The notes beneath the pieces were generated by a model. The model saw only the letters and a list, made by a program, of their open reading frames with translations. It had not been told where the DNA came from and did not search any database. 60,348 nt of DNA from Ardenticatenaceae bacterium (GTDB lineage Bacteria; Chloroflexota; Anaerolineae; Promineifilales; Promineifilaceae): positions 1 through 60,348 of the forward strand of contig WYBM01000014.1 of assembly GCA_011525915.1 (NCBI GenBank), written 5' to 3'. Positions within the stretch are counted from its first letter, which is position 1, and each line of letters opens with the position of its first letter. Position numbers and translations under genes: made by a program. Shown piece by piece: positions 26,809 through 34,507 of the stretch.

Positions 26809-27798
26809 TTAAGTTTTGTTGTTACGGTCCACCAGGATAACAACGTTGCCCTTTTTGTGTCCTATGTCCACATATTTATGTGCCTCAACAATTTGCGCCA
26901 TCGGATAGCATCTATCAATAACCGATTTTATCTTCCCCGCTTCAATAAGCTCGCTAAGGAAGACAAGGTCTTCAGGTTTTGGCGGTGGTCCACCACCTAC
27001 TGTTTTTTTGCTGCTTGTTATTGAAGTCCACAGCATTCGCAAACTTATTGCTGGTGCAGAGACAGCTTGAAGATAGCTCCCTTCTTTTTTGAGTGATCTC
27101 ATACAGTCTGAAAACGAACCCTTACCTACCGTATCGAAAATGACATCATAAGTCTCGCCGTTTTTGGTAAAATCTTCCTTTGTATAATCAATAACCTTGT
27201 CGGCTCCTAGAGATTTCACCAACGCAAAATTAGAGCTACTACATACTGCGGTAACTTCCGCGCCGTAATGCCTGGCAAGCTGCACAGCAAATGTACCTAC
27301 ACTTCCTGAAGCGCCATAGATAAGCACATTTTGTCCGCTCTGGATATTTGCCTCTCTTAAAAAGTACAAAGCTGTACGTCCACCTATGGGCACAGCGGCG
27401 GCTTCCTCATAGGACATACTTGTCGGTTTTATAGCCAATAATCCATCTTCAGGCAGGCATTTATACTCAGCGTAAGCGCCACATCCGTGTTCGATAACAG
27501 AAGCAAAAACGTGGTCACCTTTCTTAAAAAGCTTCACATCTTTGCCTACTGCTTCAATTTCCCCGGCTAACTCCATTCCCAAAACAGCATTTTTAGGTTT
27601 TCTAAACCCAAGCGCTATTCGAGCAAAAAGCCAGAAAGAAAGGGGAACGGTGAAACTTCGCATTCTACTGTCGCCTGCAGTTACTGTTGTTGCATAGACT
27701 TTTACCAGCACTTCATTGTCCTTGGGCGTAGGTTTTTCCACCTCTTCGAGCCGAAGAACATCTGGTGAACCATATTGGTGATAAACAATCGCTTTCAT
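26809..27798 (-). CDS. NAD(P)-dependent alcohol dehydrogenase / quinone oxidoreductase (zinc-free MDR)
   Basis: A 329-residue medium-chain reductase. Start ATG 27798 is supported by GAGG 6 bp upstream. The N-terminal GroES-like half reads [20 protein letters not shown]. The Rossmann half has [19 protein letters not shown], the NADPH-binding loop. The zinc-ligand cysteines of true alcohol dehydrogenases are absent, which fits the quinone oxidoreductase-like class. It would reduce an enone, quinone or similar carbonyl in the cytoplasm. It is last in a likely three-gene operon (28998 to 26809) with 18- and 33-bp gaps. The region is AT-richer than its surroundings and has no ACGGCCGT copy, so transfer is likely. 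Confidence 0.87.
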   Translation of the reverse strand: MKAIVYHQYGSPDVLRLEEVEKPTPKDNEVLVKVYATTVTAGDSRMRSFTVPLSFWLFARIALGFRKPKNAVLGMELAGEIEAVGKDVKLFKKGDHVFASVIEHGCGAYAEYKCLPEDGLLAIKPTSMSYEEAAAVPIGGRTALYFLREANIQSGQNVLIYGASGSVGTFAVQLARHYGAEVTAVCSSSNFALVKSLGADKVIDYTKEDFTKNGETYDVIFDTVGKGSFSDCMRSLKKEGSYLQAVSAPAISLRMLWTSITSSKKTVGGGPPPKPEDLVFLSELIEAGKIKSVIDRCYPMAQIVEAHKYVDIGHKKGNVVILVDRNNKT

Positions 27799-27816
27799 AG
27801 TATGCCTCTTCATTGA

Positions 27817-28242
27817 TTAGATGCCATCATTAAGACTGAGCTCAGGGTTGGGCCATCTCCACGCAAGCCAGATAATTACTAACAGCGTTACACTTTCTAC
27901 GATGATAAAAAACCCATCATCAAGATCCGTGAGCGCACTAGTGACAACAATCATAAGCGTTGCTGCACCTGCAATGATGTTTGCCCAACGATTTACTCTG
28001 TACCTCAATACCCTTGACAAGAGAACCATAACAATCGGAACCTCCACTATAAAGGCACCCAGAAGTAATAAACCTTCAGTAACTGGTGTACCATTTACGA
28101 CACCCGTCATTATTTCTTGTAAGGCTTCCGCTGTAACAAGTTCATGAATATCCCGAAAAATTATATTAAGCAGTAAAAATAGCCATAAGGTTGAAAATAA
28201 AACTCTCATATCTATGCCGGTAGTCTTTGTGTCTAAATTCAT
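27817..28242 (-). CDS. DUF6326-like four-helix membrane protein
   Basis: A 141-residue membrane protein with four hydrophobic helices. The opening MRVLFSTLWLFLLLNIIFRD and later GAFIVEVPIVMVLLSRVLRYRVNRW fit what I recall of the DUF6326 family. The function is unknown. GAGAGG lies 7 bp before the ATG. It is the middle gene of a minus-strand trio and relatively AT-rich. Confidence 0.7.
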   Translation of the reverse strand: MNLDTKTTGIDMRVLFSTLWLFLLLNIIFRDIHELVTAEALQEIMTGVVNGTPVTEGLLLLGAFIVEVPIVMVLLSRVLRYRVNRWANIIAGAATLMIVVTSALTDLDDGFFIIVESVTLLVIIWLAWRWPNPELSLNDGI

Positions 28243-28275
28243 TATTGCCTCTCTTTTTTGAACAAGGTAAACCGC

Positions 28276-28998
28276 TTAGGCTTTGCGCATGGGGCGAACC
28301 AGCCGCTTGTGAATGATCCATTCGGCCACGGCGAGGTTGATCACCCAGCCTGCCCCCATAAGCAGTGCCCTGGTCAGCTCTCCTTGAATGGTAGGGAACA
28401 GGAACCAGGGCAAATGGGTCAGAACCTGTGTGCCCGCACCCAGGCCAATCGCGTAGCCGCGGATCATCCAGGCACCGTGCCGGGTGAAATCTCGTTGCCG
28501 GATCGCGGCGGCGCCGAGGACAAGGGACAGGACCATGGCCGACCCAAACAAGAGCCGTAACCCATAAAGCAGTTCGCCGTCGTTGGCCGGCCAGGGATAA
28601 AAATGGGTCATCCATAGACCTGAAAGGGCAGCCGTAAGTCCGCATGGGATCAAGAGCCGTCCAACGGTGCGGTGCCAGCCGCGCTTTCGACGGCGGAAGC
28701 CGGGGGCGAACTGGAACGCCCCCAGGATGGAATACAGGCTGACGCTGAGGATGTGCAGCACCACGGGCAGGGGTGAGGCGAAGAATCGTGCGTTGTCCGG
28801 CGTGATTTCCGCACCACCGGTCAGCTCGACTATACGAAAGGCGCCAGCAATAATCGGAACGGCGCTGAGCATGATCAGTGCGGCAGGCACAAGCCACCCT
28901 GCCGCAAATGCTTTTGCCAGCCCGTTACTTTTCTTGGGAGTGGGCGGGGGGCCCTCTTTTAACTGAAGAACATTAATCGTTTTTATGTCTGAGTTCAT
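28276..28998 (-). CDS. DUF2306-like membrane protein
   Basis: About 240 residues from ATG 28998 (GGAG upstream). Roughly seven hydrophobic helices are visible. Family-like positions include HILSVSLYSILGAFQFAPGF, RRKRGWHRTVGRLL, TRHGAWMIRGYAIGLGAG and a terminal AEWIIHKR. The conserved histidines hint at heme or metal handling, but no activity is established. It is first of the operon with the DUF6326-like and MDR genes. Its GC content is higher than that of those two, so the trio may be of mixed origin. Confidence 0.72.
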   Translation of the reverse strand: MNSDIKTINVLQLKEGPPPTPKKSNGLAKAFAAGWLVPAALIMLSAVPIIAGAFRIVELTGGAEITPDNARFFASPLPVVLHILSVSLYSILGAFQFAPGFRRRKRGWHRTVGRLLIPCGLTAALSGLWMTHFYPWPANDGELLYGLRLLFGSAMVLSLVLGAAAIRQRDFTRHGAWMIRGYAIGLGAGTQVLTHLPWFLFPTIQGELTRALLMGAGWVINLAVAEWIIHKRLVRPMRKA

Positions 28999-29322
28999 TT
29001 TTATTCTCCAACTTGCAGGTGTATAAGGTAATCGGCAACAATCATTCAGAAATAAAATCGCTTGAGGCATTGCCGATTCCTCAAGGAAACCGCAGTTTGC
29101 GCTCTTCAGGAATTCCGAATAGTTTCTGCGGTTTACCAAAACTGTGGTCGCCCGCCTGTTCCTGGGACCTTGAACAGGCCAGGAATGGTCTCAAAGGCAA
29201 CCTTCCTTATTTATTCCTTGTTTTAACTTTATGATGTTATAGAGGAGAGAAGAGCAACACAGTTATCGGCTGCTCGTTTATATGTAATTGTGAGAACGCC
29301 TCATGTTTAGAAAGCTACATTG

Positions 29323-29550
29323 CTAAATAGGATCGTCTTTTGGGTCGTAAGAGAAGACTTCTTCCAGGGGTGAGTCAAAGACCAGGGCGATGCGAAAAGC
29401 CACTTCCAGCGAAGGAGAGTATTTTGCATTTTCGATAGCGACGATGGTTTGTCTTGTCACGCCTACTTTGTCAGCCAGTTCTTTTTGTGTCATTTCACTA
29501 TGGTAAAAACGTAGTTTCCGAATATTGTTGCTGATTCGGCTTTTGCCCAT
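29323..29550 (-). CDS. Small XRE-family transcriptional regulator
   Basis: A 75-residue protein that is almost wholly a Cro/CI HTH: IRKLRFYHSEMTQKELADKV then TRQTIVAIENAKYSPSLEV. The start is ATG 29550 after GGAGGGG. It begins 1 bp past the stop of the membrane gene at 29552, so the two are translated from one message. Such pairs of a four-helix membrane protein and a short XRE regulator are common. It probably represses its own promoter through the phased repeats at 30053 and 30074. Confidence 0.88.
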   Translation of the reverse strand: MGKSRISNNIRKLRFYHSEMTQKELADKVGVTRQTIVAIENAKYSPSLEVAFRIALVFDSPLEEVFSYDPKDDPI

Positions 29551-29551
29551 T

Positions 29552-30007
29552 TTAGAATCCCCTCCGATATAGAACCAATCTTGAAATATCTCCAATAATC
29601 TGCGCCACGACTCCAAAGAAGATGAGCAGGGTAAACATCACCAATGGCGGCTGCCCAAGGGCAAATGTTAACATTGCCAAAAATACTCCGATTGAGGAGA
29701 TAAAGTAAGTAACCTTTGTCCCTCTTAAATCAATTAACTTGTCTCGCTCATCTTCAAGGTCTTCAACCTGTGGGTTTTCTTCGCCCGTTTTTATGGCTTG
29801 GATGATGACGGAGACAATATGGGTGAGGATGGTGGCGGCAATCGTTACAATGACTGCGAGCACGATGATGATCCCCCAGAGGCGAAATAGACTGGTCGAA
29901 TTAAAGGTCTCATTTTGGATCATGTGAAACAACCTGATTAGGAAGAATCCCAAAATCAGTGTGAAGTTAACTAAAGAGACGGTAACGTTTTTTTCTTGAA
30001 AGGACAT
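29552..30007 (-). CDS. Four-helix membrane protein paired with an XRE regulator
   Basis: A 151-residue protein with four hydrophobic helices (VNFTLILGFFLIRLFHMI, IIIVLAVIVTIAATILTHIV, VTYFISSIGVFLAMLTFAL, LVMFTLLIFFGVVAQIIG) and a charged loop EDLEDERDKLIDLRGTK. It resembles DUF2178-type proteins, which are often next to short XRE regulators. Its role is unknown. The ATG at 30007 follows GAGAG. The promoter is a clear TTGACA-17-TACTAT on the minus strand. It is low in GC and lies in the octamer-free island. Confidence 0.72.
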   Translation of the reverse strand: MSFQEKNVTVSLVNFTLILGFFLIRLFHMIQNETFNSTSLFRLWGIIIVLAVIVTIAATILTHIVSVIIQAIKTGEENPQVEDLEDERDKLIDLRGTKVTYFISSIGVFLAMLTFALGQPPLVMFTLLIFFGVVAQIIGDISRLVLYRRGF

Positions 30008-30052
30008 AGTTCTCTCGCTTTGTCTGTTATTTTCTACTTGCAGTAATAAATG

Positions 30053-30089
30053 ATATACATATAGTAATAGATAATATACATCGTGTCAA
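30053..30089 (-). promoter_or_regulatory. Promoter and phased operator of the membrane protein-XRE operon
   Basis: On the minus strand TTGACA (30084-30089), a 17-bp spacer and TACTAT (30061-30066) form a strong promoter. ATATACAT occurs twice on the plus strand at 30053-30060 and 30074-30081, exactly 21 bp or two helical turns apart. The repeats flank the -10 box, with one in the spacer. This fits a repressor binding one face of the DNA; the XRE protein of the operon is the obvious candidate. Confidence 0.6.
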
Positions 30090-30407
30090 GTATTATTTAC
30101 ATTTCATGGCAAAAACTGCTGCCGACTTCGGCCGTTGCACACGACCTCAGGCGTCAGCAGATGTGAAATGCGCGGCTATGCTTGCTTTAGGGGCAGGTGT
30201 GCCAGATGGTTAATGTGGAAGCGTGATGGTAACGATGGGGGATTGGTTTGGGTGGTTGAATAGTCTACACTACAAACAATCCTGCTCACATACTGGCTTT
30301 CTAAACTCAACCGCCCCATAAACGTGTTGCCGCCGGGCAGGAATCTTGGATTCACATATAAGGGACAATACCAAGATCGGCTTGTTCCTTATGATGGAGT
30401 CAAAATC

Positions 30408-30779
30408 ATGAGCAGTTCTATATTAATAGCCGATGATGACCCGGTAGTGCGCCGGGGATTACGGTGTGTGTTCGCCCAAGCTGGTTATAGCGTCGTAGAG
30501 GCCAGCGATGGTCAGGAAGCGTTAGACAAGGCGCTGTCTGGTGCTGCCAAGATCATGTTACTGGATATTGAGATGCCCACTTTAAATGGGTTTGAAGTAT
30601 GTTACAAACTGCGACATTTGGAAGTGAACGGCCGTTTACCAGTGATTATGCTTACCGGGTGTGATCAGATTGAAGATATTCGCCACGGGCTGGTGAACGG
30701 GGCAGATCTTTATCTGACAAAGCCTATTAGTACCAAGGAAATCTTACGCAATGTTCGGTCTATACTGTTGACAAACTAG
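30408..30779 (+). CDS. Stand-alone response regulator receiver protein
   Basis: A 123-residue CheY-like receiver. The acidic pocket is ADDDP, the phospho-acceptor Asp is in LLDIEMPTLNG, followed by MLTG and the Lys of LTKPIS. There is no output domain. ATG 30408 has GGAG 8 bp upstream. Its partner kinase is unknown; two kinases lie in the window (34508 and 47538). Its TAG stop lies in the CTAG end of a palindromic repeat. The upstream gap (30090-30407) holds nothing else that I can identify. Confidence 0.88.
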   Translation: MSSSILIADDDPVVRRGLRCVFAQAGYSVVEASDGQEALDKALSGAAKIMLLDIEMPTLNGFEVCYKLRHLEVNGRLPVIMLTGCDQIEDIRHGLVNGADLYLTKPISTKEILRNVRSILLTN

Positions 30780-30839
30780 TACCAGTCATCAGAAGTCAGT
30801 AACCAGTTTTCAGTGGACATTTACTGGCGGTAGGCCCTG
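30776..30839. repeat. CTAG-bounded palindromic element, copy C (half)
   Basis: Matches the left 65 bp of copy B (CTAGTACCAG, TCATCAGAAGTC, CAGTTTTCAGT, TAGGCC). It begins at the stop codon of the receiver gene and stops short of the mscL gene end. Confidence 0.75.
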
Positions 30840-30858
30840 CGCACTTGGCCTCTACGGC

Positions 30859-31386
30859 CTATGCTCCCTGGTCTGGCGCCACGGCCGTGACTGGTTTCGG
30901 GGCTTCCAATTCTGACGTACATTGCGGGCAGCGGCGGGCACGGCGCGGAATTGTAGAGATACAATAGGGGCATTTTCTGGTGGTGGGTTCTGTTTTTTTG
31001 TCTTCTTCAAGGCCAAGCTCGTTCTCTATGGCGTTTTCCAACCGATTAATGCCCCGAATGATCAGGAACATGACCAAGGCAACTACCAAAAAGGCAATGA
31101 CATTGTTGATAAATACGCCATAATTTACGGTCACGGCGCCAGCCGCCTGGGCATCTGCCAACGTGGTGTAGGGGGCAGCCTTTTCCGACCCCTCTTTCAG
31201 CAATAGGAACATATCAGAGACTTCGGCCTGCCCCACCATCAAACCTACAGGGGGCATAATAATGTCATCTACCAACGATTTGGCAATGGTGCTAAAGGCA
31301 GCACCCACGGTAAATCCTACGGCCAGGTCAACCACGTTGCCACGCAGCGCAAATGATTTAAATTCGTGAAAAATATTTCTGAACAT
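30859..31386 (-). CDS. mscL: Large-conductance mechanosensitive channel with C-terminal zinc ribbon
   Basis: A 175-residue MscL. The N-terminal amphipathic segment and TM1 read FHEFKSFALRGNVVDLAVGFTV, with the usual FIxRGNVVDLAVG-like core. TM2 is YGVFINNVIAFLVVALVMFLI. The family is typically 130-150 residues; here the cytoplasmic tail continues into CPYCISTIPRRARRCPQC, a four-Cys zinc ribbon. It opens under membrane tension to relieve osmotic down-shock. The ribbon could stabilise the pentameric bundle or bind a partner. It is monocistronic and convergent with the receiver gene. Confidence 0.92.
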   Translation of the reverse strand: MFRNIFHEFKSFALRGNVVDLAVGFTVGAAFSTIAKSLVDDIIMPPVGLMVGQAEVSDMFLLLKEGSEKAAPYTTLADAQAAGAVTVNYGVFINNVIAFLVVALVMFLIIRGINRLENAIENELGLEEDKKTEPTTRKCPYCISTIPRRARRCPQCTSELEAPKPVTAVAPDQGA

Positions 31387-31529
31387 AACTGTATCCCTTT
31401 TCCTACAAGCCTGTTACTGGCACCAATAGTATGGCCAAGCCGATATTCCCCAAACAAAGGCTTATAGACTATAGTCAATGTGCTGACATTCTCCGGCGCA
31501 GTAGTTGTTAGCCTCTTATCGAGCGTAGT

Positions 31530-32897
31530 TTATTTGACATAAACAGTTTTAATGTTGACAAATTCTTTGATGCCAAAGTGGGACAGTTCACGGCCGTAGC
31601 CACTCTCCTTGATGCCGCCAAAAGGCAAACGAGGGTCCGATTTTACAAAAGAATTAACAAAACACGCGCCTGCCTCCAACTGCTCGGCCGCAATACGTTT
31701 TCCTCTTTCAATATCCTGGGTAAAAACGGCCGCGCCTAAACCAAACACGGAATCATTGGCCACATGAATCGCCTCCTCTTCATTGGCCACCGGTATGATA
31801 GCGGCGACAGGGCCAAACAGCTCGTCGTCATAAGCTGGCATACCAGGTTTGACGTTGGCCAACACGGTAGGTGGGTAGTAAGCACCAACGCTGTCTGGAA
31901 TTTCCCCGCCCAGCAAACACGTTGCTCCTTTGGCAACGCTGTGCTGTACCTGCTCATGCAATTCATCCCGCAAGTCATGGCGGGCCTGCGGGCCTACCCT
32001 GGTAGCTTCATCCAGCGGGTCACCCATACGGGCGGCTTTCATGTGGGCCACAAACTTGTCAGTAAAGGCAGCCACCTGCGACGCCACCACCACAAAACGT
32101 TTGGCAGCAATGCAGCTTTGGCCAGAGTTGATGAGGCGGCTGTTCACGCAGGTGGTAACCGCTTCATCTAAATTGGCATCTTCTAAAATAAGGTAGGGGT
32201 CACTACCCCCCAATTCCAACACTGTTTTCTTGAGCATCTCACCTGCTTTTTGGGCAACTGCCTTACCGGCATGGGTACTGCCAGTTAAGGTGACCGCCTT
32301 TACCAACGGATTCTCAATGACACCGGCAACCTGACGGCTGCCAATTAACAGGGTACGGAAAGCATGCTCTGGAAAGCCGCTGTCCTGGAAGATACGTTCA
32401 ATGGCCAGGGCACAACCGGGGACGTTGGCCGCATGTTTCAGCACGGCCGTGTTCCCGGCCATCAATGCGGGGGCGGCAAAACGAAACACCTGCCAAAAAG
32501 GAAAGTTCCAGGGCATCACAGCCAGCACTACCCCTAACGGTTGGTACGTGACAAAACTTTCACGGGCATCTGTGTCAATAAATTCAGGGGATAAAAACTG
32601 TTCGGCCTTGTCGGCATAATAGTCACAAACCCAGGCACACTTTTCTGCTTCAGCCATGCCATCCTTGCGCGGTTTGCCCATTTCCACAGCCATCAGTGTG
32701 CCGTATTCATGGGCATTGTCGCGCAGGTTTTGGGCGGCCAGCCGCATGTTAGCGGCCCGTTCGCTAAAACTGGTACGGCGCCACTGGTGGAAAGTAACGT
32801 CAGCCGCTTTGATGATCTGTTGGACTTCAGAGGGGGTCATTTCTTCATAGCGGGCCACCAGTTCATTGGTGGCCGGGTTTATCGCTTCAATTGTCAT
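31530..32897 (-). CDS. NAD(P)-dependent succinate-semialdehyde dehydrogenase-type aldehyde dehydrogenase
   Basis: A 455-residue aldehyde dehydrogenase of the shorter Sad/YneI-like class. Visible are VMPWNFPFWQVFR, TGSTHAGKAVA (cofactor loop), the general base Glu in LELGGSDPY (about 229) and the catalytic Cys in NSGQSCIAAKR (about 261). It oxidises an aldehyde to the acid in the cytoplasm, most likely succinate semialdehyde, which would feed the TCA cycle from GABA. Substrate assignment rests on overall resemblance only. The gene is single, divergent from the lipid kinase gene. Confidence 0.88.
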   Translation of the reverse strand: MTIEAINPATNELVARYEEMTPSEVQQIIKAADVTFHQWRRTSFSERAANMRLAAQNLRDNAHEYGTLMAVEMGKPRKDGMAEAEKCAWVCDYYADKAEQFLSPEFIDTDARESFVTYQPLGVVLAVMPWNFPFWQVFRFAAPALMAGNTAVLKHAANVPGCALAIERIFQDSGFPEHAFRTLLIGSRQVAGVIENPLVKAVTLTGSTHAGKAVAQKAGEMLKKTVLELGGSDPYLILEDANLDEAVTTCVNSRLINSGQSCIAAKRFVVVASQVAAFTDKFVAHMKAARMGDPLDEATRVGPQARHDLRDELHEQVQHSVAKGATCLLGGEIPDSVGAYYPPTVLANVKPGMPAYDDELFGPVAAIIPVANEEEAIHVANDSVFGLGAAVFTQDIERGKRIAAEQLEAGACFVNSFVKSDPRLPFGGIKESGYGRELSHFGIKEFVNIKTVYVK

Positions 32898-33015
32898 GCT
32901 GTTTTTACTCCATTCATTTTCTAATTTCTTAATGAGAAGGTAGGTATCATTATACCCATTCTGGCTGTCCAGGTAATAGGGTATGCTTCAAGCAAGTGAT
33001 ACAATGGAGGAGACC

Positions 33016-33957
33016 ATGCAAGCAACACTCATTTACAATGCCCAAGCCGGCAGCGTGCGGGCGGCTACGGCCGAGGATTTACAGGATGGTCTGCGCGATG
33101 CCGGTTATGAACCGGTCTATAAGGCCACCCAGCACATTAAAGATTTAGACCCTATTTTAGCAGATGCCAAAGGGTTGGTAATTACGGCTGGTGGAGATGG
33201 CACAGCCAGAGCAGTTATCACCCGGTTGGTAGGGCGAGATGATGTGTGCTTTACGCCGCTGCCTATGGGGACGGCCAATAATGTTTGCCGCACATTGGGT
33301 ATTGAGGGGAAACCTTTAGACATCGTACAGCGGCTGCGGTCACCACGGCCAAGTGGTTTTGATATTGGTCGTCTTCAGGCATCGTGGGGCGCAGATTACT
33401 TTTTGGAGGGAGCGGGCATCGGCTTTTTTGCAGAGGTATTAGCCTCTTATGATCCAGAGCAGGGTAAAAGTATGCTGCGTAGTGTGCAATCTTTGGTGGA
33501 TATTTTTCAGCACGGCTTTGCCCGCGAGACAACCTTATATTTGCCGGATGAAGAAATACAGGGTGAATTTTTGTTGGTGGAGGTATTAAACACCACGGCC
33601 GTGGGCCCTCGCCTGAAATTTGCCCCTGATGCGGATCCAACAGACGGATTGCTTAATATTGTGTGTATTCGAGAAGGGCATCGAGAAGGGTATTTACGCT
33701 ATTTGCACGCTTTACTGGCAGAAGAACTGTATGATCTGGACAGTGTGGAAGTGTACCAGGTGCCAGCGCTAAAGATCAGCTGGCGAGGGTTTCCGGTGCA
33801 TATAGATGCTGAAGTACACCCACCCAACTTTGACTTCCGCGGTGAGCTACAAGACAAACGTGTGATTTTACGGCCGTATCCCCATTTACCGGTCAATGCT
33901 ACCCTGCACATACGCGCCCTGCCCCAAGCCCTGCAAGTGTGGCTCCCTTCTGCCTAA
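33016..33957 (+). CDS. Diacylglycerol kinase-family lipid kinase
   Basis: A 313-residue member of the DAGK catalytic family. It begins MQATLIYNAQAGS and has the nucleotide-binding GGDGTARAV and the PMGTANNVCRTLGI motif, then FDIGR and a GIGFFAEV segment. Start ATG 33016 has GGAGG 5 bp before it, better than ATG 33004 or the start at 32983. It phosphorylates a membrane lipid such as diacylglycerol at the inner leaflet. The C-terminal beta domain is complete (FRGELQDKRVILRPYPHLPV). It is divergent from the aldehyde dehydrogenase gene. Confidence 0.88.
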   Translation: MQATLIYNAQAGSVRAATAEDLQDGLRDAGYEPVYKATQHIKDLDPILADAKGLVITAGGDGTARAVITRLVGRDDVCFTPLPMGTANNVCRTLGIEGKPLDIVQRLRSPRPSGFDIGRLQASWGADYFLEGAGIGFFAEVLASYDPEQGKSMLRSVQSLVDIFQHGFARETTLYLPDEEIQGEFLLVEVLNTTAVGPRLKFAPDADPTDGLLNIVCIREGHREGYLRYLHALLAEELYDLDSVEVYQVPALKISWRGFPVHIDAEVHPPNFDFRGELQDKRVILRPYPHLPVNATLHIRALPQALQVWLPSA

Positions 33958-34424
33958 AACCAGCTTCTTGACTTTGCGGTCAAAGATCTCGCTCTCTTCC
34001 AGACGCACCGAACAATATGCCCAGACATCGGTACCATGAACATGTTGGAAGGCATTCTCCCCGATGTAAACACTATGCAGCAACCCCGTCCATGCCTGCC
34101 AATAGTAAGGACGGCCAATGAACGCAGCCCAGCCAACAATGGAGTCGGGAACATCAGAACGTAAGCACTCACCTAATGATGTAAGCTCAAAGCGTTGATC
34201 ATCAAGTTCATGCAAGACATCCACACTGGCGAGCGCACGCAGCAGGCGGTAGAGGCTGGGGGGTGAGTACCGGTGGCCAAGGCCAGCTCTTCGCTGGTAC
34301 AGCTTGTCCCAGCAAGCAGATCGCCAATACCAAGTGTAGCGGCAACGTGGATCGCCTGAGACACCTGGTAACCTTCAACGAGGCGGCGAATCGTGGTCGC
34401 CGGATTTTGATAGTCACGTGACAT
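33886..34424 (-). pseudogene. Frameshifted and truncated SAM-dependent methyltransferase
   Basis: The N-terminal dimerisation domain of an O-methyltransferase-like protein is clear: IRRLVEGYQVSQAIHVAATL, then LALATGTHP. The reading frame shifts at a run of six G (34258-34263), and the other frame carries on with SLYRLLRALA, DVLHELDDQRFELTSLGECL and GWAAFIGRPYYWQAW. Similarity ends near 33975 (EESEIFDR), and the whole catalytic Rossmann domain is missing. GGAG before ATG 34424 is intact. Restoring one base to the homopolymer would join the frames, but the missing domain would still leave it inactive. Confidence 0.75.
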
Positions 34425-34507
34425 GTTCTTCTCCTAACCAATTTTGTCGCTTGGTTTTATGCTTAGATGAATGCTGATAAGAAGCTATTTGGGCTGGGGC
34501 ATCGTTA

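Noticed and set aside
29013..29234. Plus-strand 73-codon frame in the gap upstream of the DUF2306-like gene
   Set aside because: No ribosome binding site and no recognisable sequence; it overlaps the leader of the minus-strand operon.
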